19,663 nt of DNA from Holtiella sp036655075 (GTDB lineage: Bacteria; Bacillota; Clostridia; Lachnospirales; Cellulosilyticaceae), in contig NZ_JAVVQU010000049.1 of assembly GCF_036655075.1 (NCBI RefSeq), forward strand, positions 1 to 19,663, written 5' to 3'. A model generated the notes under the pieces. That model saw only the letters and a list, made by a program, of their open reading frames with translations. It had not been told where the DNA came from and did no database searches. Of the stretch, positions 14,634 to 19,663 are shown one piece after another. The stretch's first letter is position 1. Each line of letters begins with the position of its first letter. A program made the translations under genes and the position numbers.

Positions 14634-15188
14634 ATGAAAAAAAGATTATTTCTAGTAGGTTCTCCACCAGCAAGTGGAAAAACTTTTGTCTCAAAAAAAT
14701 TAGCATCAAAATTAAATAATCCAGTTTATCTTGACAAAGATACGATTATTCCACTTTCAATGGCAGCCTACAAAGCAGCCAATGAACCATACAATAGAGA
14801 TTCAGCATTCTTCAATACATATTTAAGAGATCCTGAGTACGTAGCTATTCTTGATGTAGCATTTGAATCATTAGAGTTTAACGATAATGTTATTGTAAAT
14901 GCACCATTTACAAAAGAATTTAACAATGAAACATATGTATCTGAACTTAAAGCAAAACTTGCAGAAGTTGATACAGAACTTGTAATGGTTTGGGTATATT
15001 GCGAATTAGAAACCATTCACCAACGTATGATTGAAAGAGCTTCTGATAGAGACACTTGGAAACTTGAAAACTGGGATGAATATGTAAAAACTAAAGATAA
15101 TAGCAAACCAACTAACAAAGCAGTGGTTGTTATTGAAAATAAAGATGAAGAAAGCGTTGAAAGACAACTTCAAGATGCATTCTTTTAA
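14634..15188 (+). CDS. P-loop NTPase / small kinase (AAA_33, zeta-toxin-like fold)
   Basis: With the start at 14634 the protein has 184 residues and opens directly with beta-strand 1 and a Walker A motif, MKKRLFLVGSPPASGKTFVS. A longer in-frame version from 14505 is unlikely: it would begin upstream of a probable promoter, and its extra 43 residues have no family character. DKDTIIPL (after 'NNPVYL') fits the strand-2 Asp of nucleoside/sugar kinases and zeta-type kinases, and ERASDRDTW resembles an Arg-containing lid. The substrate is unknown. No antitoxin gene lies next to it, which argues against a toxin-antitoxin pair. Codon use is as regular as in assT, suggesting good expression. The ribosome binding site is weak. 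Confidence 0.72.
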   Translation: MKKRLFLVGSPPASGKTFVSKKLASKLNNPVYLDKDTIIPLSMAAYKAANEPYNRDSAFFNTYLRDPEYVAILDVAFESLEFNDNVIVNAPFTKEFNNETYVSELKAKLAEVDTELVMVWVYCELETIHQRMIERASDRDTWKLENWDEYVKTKDNSKPTNKAVVVIENKDEESVERQLQDAFF

Positions 15189-15202
15189 GCCGTGTAATGT
15201 AG

Positions 15203-15242
15203 AAAAGGTACTAAACTGTAGATAAGTCTAGTACCTTTTTTT
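15203..15242. terminator. bidirectional terminator
   Basis: An 11-bp stem AAAAGGTACTA (15203-15213) / TAGTACCTTTT (15229-15239) with a 15-nt loop has a T run on the right and an A run on the left. It separates the convergent kinase and zinc-ribbon genes. Confidence 0.78.
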
Positions 15243-15263
15243 GTGTTTTTAGGCTGTATAGAT

Positions 15264-15416
15264 TTAACCAAACAAAAGAACGAGTAAAAAAATGAGTGTA
15301 ACAAACCAAGAGATATAAATCATCCACTGACTTCCAAAATCACTGCAAGGATGATTGCAATAAGGGCAAAAATGGCTGTCAGGTTCTATGTGTTTGCTAC
15401 AATGGACACAATTCAT
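15264..15416 (-). CDS. zinc-ribbon plus single transmembrane helix micro-protein (50 aa)
   Basis: This short minus-strand gene encodes a zinc ribbon at the N-terminus, MNCVHCSKHIEPDSHFCPYC, with CxxC at 3-6 and CxxC at 17-20 plus H21/C24 nearby (NHPC). A linker follows, then one transmembrane helix (about 32-49: IYISWFVTLIFLLVLLF). The zinc knuckle should face the cytoplasm. GAGGAGG lies 6-7 nt before the ATG. Its start overlaps the stop codon of the prsW-like gene in an ATGA junction, so the two are translationally coupled and probably work together, for example as adaptor, regulator or substrate of the protease; that role is inference. Confidence 0.82.
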   Translation of the reverse strand: MNCVHCSKHIEPDSHFCPYCNHPCSDFGSQWMIYISWFVTLIFLLVLLFG

Positions 15417-16132
15417 AGAGATGCCTCCTCTGCTTCTAGAAGTTGTATAGTATGTATAGCTTTTTCTAAATGCCTTTTAAGGAGTGTAAAGCCCAAAAAA
15501 TAGAAGGTACATAAGGCAATAGAAGCAAAAATAAGACCGAGGAAACTTGTTGTAAAGCTATAGAAGCATAGACAAAAGTTCATAAAGGCATGGAAGAAGC
15601 TAGAAAAGAAAAGACCTTGTAACAAATACCCCCACTTATAAGTGCTATGCTGAAGATAAAGCATGCAGAAGAAGCCAAAAATAATGCTGTAGAAAAGATG
15701 GCAAGGGGTGGACACAAAGTTACGTAAAAAGGCGAGTGCATAGTCCCCATCATAGATATAAGTATAGAGTAGATTTTCTATGGTGGAGAAGATACAACTA
15801 GAGAATATAAGATAGAGTACTACATCCTCTTTGTGCCTAAGTTTTTTAAATCTGTGCGTTGCAAGATAGACGGGTATAAATTTGGCTAGCTCTTCAAAAG
15901 GTGCAACAGCTAAAAAGTTTTCTCCTAGTAAGTTAGCGAGGCTATGTGGAGGAAATAAAGTATTGATTGGATTTTCTAGGAAAAAACTTAAGATAGATAC
16001 CAAGATGGTAGCCAAAATTTCATAAAAAAGAATTTTAAAGAGCATTTTATCTAAAGGGAGTGTATATTGGCGATTTCTTAGCAATAGGTAAAGTGTAACG
16101 AGGACAAAACTAATAGAAATGATATAGCTCAC
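15413..16132 (-). CDS. prsW: PrsW-family intramembrane metalloprotease
   Basis: PrsW proteases cut membrane proteins; in B. subtilis PrsW makes the first cut in the anti-sigma factor RsiW. The family's four motifs are all present (numbering from the GTG start): EELAK (E80, E81, K84), FSTIENLLY (E119), CHLFYSIIFGFF (H145) and FFHAFMNF (H181, N185). The rest is hydrophobic, with about seven to eight membrane helices. The frame is open to a GTG at 16162, but AAGGAGGGGG at 16150-16141 lies 8 nt before the GTG at 16132, so I choose that start (239 residues, first helix SYIISISFVLVTLYLLL). The stop overlaps the start of the zinc-ribbon gene by four bases. No sigma/anti-sigma pair is nearby to name the target. 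Confidence 0.85.
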   Translation of the reverse strand: MSYIISISFVLVTLYLLLRNRQYTLPLDKMLFKILFYEILATILVSILSFFLENPINTLFPPHSLANLLGENFLAVAPFEELAKFIPVYLATHRFKKLRHKEDVVLYLIFSSCIFSTIENLLYTYIYDGDYALAFLRNFVSTPCHLFYSIIFGFFCMLYLQHSTYKWGYLLQGLFFSSFFHAFMNFCLCFYSFTTSFLGLIFASIALCTFYFLGFTLLKRHLEKAIHTIQLLEAEEASL

Positions 16133-16274
16133 AAAAAGCACCCCCTCCTTCATCTTATCCACTAATAAATAGGAGTATGACTTTTTTAGATATAGAAGTC
16201 ACAAAAAATATATTGTTTTGGAGAGACAACATGTTGCTTATGGAGTAGGAGGCAATATGTAGATTAATTTATGA

Positions 16275-16320
16275 AATAAAGAGCTATAAAACTAATTTTT
16301 AGTTTTATAGCTCTTTTATT
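16275..16320. terminator. bidirectional terminator, family member 3
   Basis: A 17-bp stem AAAGAGCTATAAAACTA (16278-16294) / TAGTTTTATAGCTCTTT (16300-16316) has a 5-nt loop and A/T-rich flanks. It ends the minus-strand MBL lipoprotein gene before the prsW unit. Its core TATAAAACTA is related to those at 4584, 12434 and 19036. Confidence 0.85.
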
Positions 16321-16355
16321 TAGTTGGGATAATAAATATTAATGAGGTGACAACC

Positions 16356-17465
16356 TTATTTTGAGTGACAGCGGTCACAAGGATCAGTTTTGCTACTTTC
16401 AACTTGTGTACCACTTAAAATAGTTTTGCTTTTTGCTAAAGCTGAACAGTCTTTGGTAGTATGATAACTTTTGCCATTAGGTGTCCAGTAAACAGTTGGC
16501 GTTTGGACTTGTGGTGTTGTAGGTTTAGCTGTAGGGGTTGGTTTTGTGGAGGAGGTGCTTGTATCTTTGCCTTCCTGGGCACCACGATTATAGCTGCCTA
16601 TAGGACAATCTGTTTGTAGTCCATTGCCTGTAGAGATAAAGACAATATTGCCACATTCATCTGAACGGTGAACTTCAATTTGTGCTTTTTCTAATTTTTC
16701 AATGGTTTCAATATGAGGATGACCATACTTGTTAGGATTACTTGCTAAGATGACAGCATATTCAGGTTGAAGTTTGCTTAAGAAGGCATCGGTGGTGCTA
16801 CTATGGGAACCATGATGACCGACTTTAAGTAAGTCTACATCTGTCATGTGGTCTAAAATTTCTAATTCTGTTTCTTTTTCGGCGTCTCCAGTAAAGAGGA
16901 AGGTATCTTCGCCGTTTGTTAGGCGAAGTACAAGAGAAGCTTCGTTAGTAGTGGAACCACCATTGGTATTAAATACTTCAAAGTAACTATTTTCTAATTT
17001 GAATTGCTTACCTTCTAGAGGTACGCTTGGTGTAAGAGCTTTATCCATAGCTGCTTGGATAAAGCTTTGATAAGTTTTGGTTTCTGCATCACCATTGGCT
17101 ACAAATAAATAGCGAATAGGGAAGTTTTTAATGATACTATCAAGTCCACCAATGTGGTCGGCATGAGGATGAGAAGCCACTACATATTCCAGCTCGGTTA
17201 CACCTTGTTGTTCAAGATAGTTTACAAGGTCATGGTCATCATCTGTATCTCCACCATCAATAAGCATGGCTTTTTTGCCTTCTTTAATCAAGATGCTATC
17301 ACTATTGCCTGTATCAATAAAGTGGACTTCAACTACCCCAGTGACTGTGGATGAGGGTGAAGAATTTGCAGGGACACGTGTACAACCTGCTAAAAAGATA
17401 AGACTTCCCAAAAGAATAACTTTGGATTTGTATAAGAATAAGTGTTTTTTGTTTAAGCTGCTCAT
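16356..17465 (-). CDS. MBL-fold lipoprotein, ComEC-like hydrolase domain with C-terminal Cys domain
   Basis: The 369-residue protein starts with a lipoprotein signal (lipobox LAGC, lipidated Cys28), so it is held on the outer face of the membrane. Residues 43-280 form a metallo-beta-lactamase domain of the ComEC/Rec2-associated type: SHPHADHIGG (H99, H101, D103, H104), FTGDAE (D194), KVGHHGSHSST (H217, H218, H221) and NKYGHPH. All metal ligands are present, so a phosphodiesterase or nuclease role is plausible. A Thr/Pro/Ser-rich linker (300-325) leads to a small domain with YHTTKDC (H335, C340) and CDRC (C363, C366), a probable zinc module often fused to clostridial secreted proteins. AAGGAG 6 nt before the ATG fixes the start. 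No other competence gene is in the window. Confidence 0.85.
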   Translation of the reverse strand: MSSLNKKHLFLYKSKVILLGSLIFLAGCTRVPANSSPSSTVTGVVEVHFIDTGNSDSILIKEGKKAMLIDGGDTDDDHDLVNYLEQQGVTELEYVVASHPHADHIGGLDSIIKNFPIRYLFVANGDAETKTYQSFIQAAMDKALTPSVPLEGKQFKLENSYFEVFNTNGGSTTNEASLVLRLTNGEDTFLFTGDAEKETELEILDHMTDVDLLKVGHHGSHSSTTDAFLSKLQPEYAVILASNPNKYGHPHIETIEKLEKAQIEVHRSDECGNIVFISTGNGLQTDCPIGSYNRGAQEGKDTSTSSTKPTPTAKPTTPQVQTPTVYWTPNGKSYHTTKDCSALAKSKTILSGTQVESSKTDPCDRCHSK

Positions 17466-17500
17466 GCTGTACTCCTTGTAGTAAATTGAATGTCACAGTT

Positions 17501-17509
17501 ATCATACCA
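17501..17509 (-). promoter_or_regulatory. extended -10 promoter of the MBL lipoprotein gene
   Basis: On the minus strand TGGTATGAT (17509-17501) is an extended -10 motif about 35 nt before the ATG. The -35 region is poor. Confidence 0.35.
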
Positions 17510-17624
17510 TAAAAGATTACGATGTAGACATAAAAATGAAAAGTGACACAAGGTATAAGAAAAGATAAAGAGAATAAACGTGTCTACTTAGAAAGAGGGG
17601 CCTTCCAATTATTTGCAAAACACT

Positions 17625-17630
17625 TATAAT
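17625..17630 (+). promoter_or_regulatory. -10 element of the D,D-carboxypeptidase gene
   Basis: A perfect TATAAT lies 29 nt before the start codon. No convincing -35 is seen at 16-18 nt. Confidence 0.4.
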
Positions 17631-17659
17631 AGAGATGAAGTAAGATAAGGGGAGGAGCA

Positions 17660-18976
17660 ATGATGAGAAAATATTTATGGGGTGTAGTAGGTTTTATATG
17701 GATTTGGATAAGCTTGGGAACCTGGGCAAAGTACCCTAGTATAAAAGCGGAAGGTGCTATCCTCATCGAGAGTAAGACGAATACGATTCTTTATGAAAAA
17801 AATGCCCATCAACGTCTGTATCCTGCAAGCACGACTAAAATCTTAACGGCGCTACTTATTGAACAATCTTTAGATGAGAAACAAGTGATTACTAAATCTC
17901 AAGATAGTGTGAATACTGTGCCTAGAGATAGCAGTCATATTGGGTTGCAAGTAGGAGAGTCTTATACTGTTCAAGAAGGGCTTTATGGGCTTATGGTAGG
18001 GTCAGATAACTTTATTGCTCATGATTTAGCAAAGGCAGCTAAAGGGAGTATAGAGGCATTTGCTAACTGGATGAATGAAGAGGCAAAGGCATGTGGTGCT
18101 TTAAATACACATTTTACTAACCCACATGGGTATCATGATTCTAACCATTATACAACGGCTTATGACTTAGGAAAGATTGCTCAAAAGGCATTTGCCAATG
18201 AGAAGGTTGTAAAATTAGCAGGGACGAGTGACTATACTTTTCATGTAAAGAATAATAACCGTACATTAGAAATTTATAATAAAAACAAAATACTAAGAGA
18301 GGGTACGCCCTATTATAATAAAAATGTAGTAGCAGCTAAAACAGGTTATCATAGTGATGCAAAGCAGGCACTAGTAGCTAAGGCTGTTTATGGAGAGATG
18401 GAACTGATTGCAGTGGTCATGAAAACAGATAGCCCTGATCAGTATCAAGATATGAATAAACTATTTAAGTATGGTGCAGAAAACTTTAAAGTCCGAGGAA
18501 CAAAAGGTTCATATCAACTTACAAATCGTACAGCATCACCTTGGGCACAAGACATGGTGTCTATGGGGATGGAACGTAACTGGATGGTAGATAAGGGGCA
18601 AAACTACCAGCAGCCTATTGCTGTATCTGAGTTGATCTATATGTTAAATGCGGCATTAAATCCTACAAATCGCATGACGCTCTCACAAGTGGCTACCCTT
18701 ACAGGCCAAACAGATTTAAAAGAAGGAAATCAGTTAAAACGTGTGCAAGCAGCGGCATTAGTACGAGGGATGTGTGAACAAGAAGGATGGCTACAACCTA
18801 TTCAGATTATTAATCCGTATATTCCAGATATAGAGCGAGTAAGTGCTTATGAGAAAAGTAATATAGAGTTCATGGTCAAAAGACAATTACTGGGGAATAA
18901 AGATGTGGATTTTAGACCTTATGAGTATTTAACTTGGCAAGAAGCTATTGTTATGACTTCAAGAGTCTTGAAATAG
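17660..18976 (+). CDS. D-alanyl-D-alanine carboxypeptidase (PBP5/DacF type) with an SLH-like C-terminal region
   Basis: This serine-type carboxypeptidase removes the last D-Ala from peptidoglycan stem peptides outside the membrane. An N-terminal hydrophobic segment (5-22) serves as export signal. All three penicillin-binding motifs are present: STTK (S57, K60), SDN (S115-N117) and KTG (227-229). After the catalytic domain (about 25-280) the C-terminal ~140 residues do not look like the usual PBP5 beta-domain. Instead they contain stretches like PIAVSELIYMLNAAL, LKRVQAAALVRGMCEQEGWL and YLTWQEAIVMTSRVL, which resemble divergent S-layer-homology repeats and suggest wall attachment. Two ATGs are adjacent; the second (17663) has better spacing to AAGGGGAGG. 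The gene stands alone and ends before a bidirectional terminator. Confidence 0.86.
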   Translation: MMRKYLWGVVGFIWIWISLGTWAKYPSIKAEGAILIESKTNTILYEKNAHQRLYPASTTKILTALLIEQSLDEKQVITKSQDSVNTVPRDSSHIGLQVGESYTVQEGLYGLMVGSDNFIAHDLAKAAKGSIEAFANWMNEEAKACGALNTHFTNPHGYHDSNHYTTAYDLGKIAQKAFANEKVVKLAGTSDYTFHVKNNNRTLEIYNKNKILREGTPYYNKNVVAAKTGYHSDAKQALVAKAVYGEMELIAVVMKTDSPDQYQDMNKLFKYGAENFKVRGTKGSYQLTNRTASPWAQDMVSMGMERNWMVDKGQNYQQPIAVSELIYMLNAALNPTNRMTLSQVATLTGQTDLKEGNQLKRVQAAALVRGMCEQEGWLQPIQIINPYIPDIERVSAYEKSNIEFMVKRQLLGNKDVDFRPYEYLTWQEAIVMTSRVLK

Positions 18977-19035
18977 AATTATGACTAAAGGCATAAATAC
19001 GCTATGAAAATGAGTAAGTTAATTCATTTATACAC

Positions 19036-19084
19036 AAAAAAGGTATAAAACTAATGTAAATTTTTAGTTTTATACCTTTTTTAT
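19036..19084. terminator. bidirectional terminator, family member 4
   Basis: A 19-bp perfect stem AAAAAAGGTATAAAACTAA (19036-19054) / 19064-19082 with a 9-nt loop lies between the convergent carboxypeptidase and bcp genes. It shares the TATAAAACTAA core with the hairpin at 16275-16320. Confidence 0.88.
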
Positions 19085-19130
19085 TGAGTGAGCCTAATCA
19101 ATATTAAAACTGTGATAGGCATATTCTTAT

Positions 19131-19607
19131 TTAAAGAGATTCAGAAAGTGTACACTTAACCGCATCTACATGTCCAGCTACTTTAACTTTACGGTAGATT
19201 TTAACTAGTTTACCTGTTTCATCAATGATGAAGGTACTTCTTTCTATACCAATACCTGTACGGCCACACATTGTTTTTTCTTTTAATACGTCATAAAGTT
19301 TACATACAACTTCTTCTTTGTCAGATAGAAGTACAAAAGGTAGGCTATACTTATCAATGAATTTAGCATGAGCAGTTAAGGTGTCACGGCTAATCCCTAG
19401 AATGACAGTGTTTTCACTGCTAAAATGTTCATATTGGTCGCGGAAGGCTTCAGCTTCTTTAGAACAACCTGGTGTATTATCCTTTGGATAGAAGTAAAGA
19501 ATTACTTTTTTCCCTAAATAGTCACTTAACTGATGAGCTTGTCCATCTGAACCTGCTAAAGAAAAGTTGGGTGCTTGCATACCTTCTATTAATTGAATTG
19601 TTTCCAT
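19131..19607 (-). CDS. bcp: thioredoxin-dependent thiol peroxidase (Bcp/PrxQ peroxiredoxin)
   Basis: The 158-residue protein has the full peroxiredoxin fold, with the active-site stretch YFYPKDNTPGCSKEAEAFRD. C48 is the peroxidatic cysteine, and P41, T45 and the later GIGIERSTFIID segment (R123) complete the site. It reduces hydrogen peroxide and organic peroxides with thioredoxin or another thiol donor. The resolving cysteine that many Bcp proteins carry five residues after the first is absent (E53); C102, C114 and C152 are other candidates, or it works as a one-Cys enzyme. GGAGG about 7 nt before the ATG fixes the start. A palindrome resembling a PerR/Fur box lies just upstream. It is convergent with the carboxypeptidase gene. 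Confidence 0.9.
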   Translation of the reverse strand: METIQLIEGMQAPNFSLAGSDGQAHQLSDYLGKKVILYFYPKDNTPGCSKEAEAFRDQYEHFSSENTVILGISRDTLTAHAKFIDKYSLPFVLLSDKEEVVCKLYDVLKEKTMCGRTGIGIERSTFIIDETGKLVKIYRKVKVAGHVDAVKCTLSESL

Positions 19608-19622
19608 AGATAACCTCCGAGT

Positions 19623-19663
19623 AGATTTATTTATATAATAATTATTATTATATAAATAAATCT
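19623..19663. promoter_or_regulatory. 41-bp palindrome upstream of bcp containing a PerR/Fur-box-like core
   Basis: Arms 19623-19642 and 19644-19663 are perfectly complementary around T19643; the right arm reaches the window edge, so the palindrome may continue. The central 15 bp, TAATAAT-T-ATTATTA, match the PerR box TTATAAT-N-ATTATAA at six of seven positions in each half, and equally the Fur box TGATAAT-N-ATTATCA. The centre is 36 nt before the bcp ATG, and TATAAT-like -10 sequences lie inside it, the place for an operator. In AT-rich DNA such a match can arise by chance. A terminator of the next gene outside the window is an alternative. Confidence 0.5.

Noticed and set aside
14768..15016. 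82-codon minus-strand open frame rich in Ser/Thr
   Set aside because: Antisense to the P-loop kinase, which has a clear Walker A motif on the plus strand.
14634..15188. Zeta toxin of a toxin-antitoxin pair
   Set aside because: The kinase fold is present, but no small epsilon-like antitoxin gene is adjacent and the gene is monocistronic.
1..19663. CRISPR array, tRNA, rRNA, prophage
   Set aside because: No regularly spaced direct repeats, no cloverleaf-like sequence with conserved T-loop, and no structural phage genes were seen on either strand.

Overview
The window is low-G+C DNA with strong AAGGAGG-type ribosome binding sites, long perfect-stem terminators, and Gram-positive cell-envelope genes: lipoprotein, D,D-carboxypeptidase with an S-layer-like tail, PrsW, and a protein ending in a helical motif I associate with clostridial spore-surface proteins. 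This points to a clostridial Bacillota, probably of the Lachnospirales; a Cellulosilyticum-like organism is a guess. It is chromosomal housekeeping and accessory sequence. I see no rRNA, tRNA, CRISPR array, insertion sequence or prophage.

Layout. 1-578: C-terminal end of a repetitive DUF11 surface protein. 722-1891: FliB-like lysine N-methylase. 1942-2526: a MATE efflux gene reduced to its two ends. 2639-4507: aryl-sulfate sulfotransferase without a signal peptide. 4686-5910 (minus): nhaA, broken near its 5' end by one extra base. 6424-7230: secreted RsiV-like DUF3298 protein. 7704-8091: remnant of a choice-of-anchor-I propeller gene. 8221-8829 (minus): acetate transporter. 9104-10294: rlmI. 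10454-11237: overlapping pair of a small 2x[4Fe-4S] ferredoxin and a membrane iron-sulfur protein. 11473-11682: small protein. 11826-12380: secreted M23-fold protein with a changed catalytic motif. 12482-13777 (minus): odd Ser/Thr/Asn/Cys-rich protein. 14014-14325: unknown small protein. 14634-15188: P-loop kinase. 15264-16132 (minus): PrsW protease translationally coupled to a 50-residue zinc-ribbon membrane protein. 16356-17465 (minus): MBL-fold lipoprotein. 17660-18976: D-Ala-D-Ala carboxypeptidase. 19131-19607 (minus): Bcp peroxiredoxin behind a 41-bp palindrome.

Most genes are single transcription units in convergent or divergent arrangement, separated by strong hairpins. Four of these hairpins share a related core (TATRAAACTA and its complement) in which sequence changes are matched in both arms, so they look like a dispersed terminator family. 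Three genes within 6.2 kb (MATE, nhaA, choice-of-anchor I) are disrupted, so 1.9-8.1 kb appears to be under relaxed selection. The leads best worth following are the PerR/Fur-box-like palindrome upstream of bcp, the prsW/zinc-ribbon pair, the protein at 12482-13777 that resembles the front half of a HerA/VirB4-type ATPase without its motor, and the terminator family. No complete new defence or mobile system can be demonstrated here.
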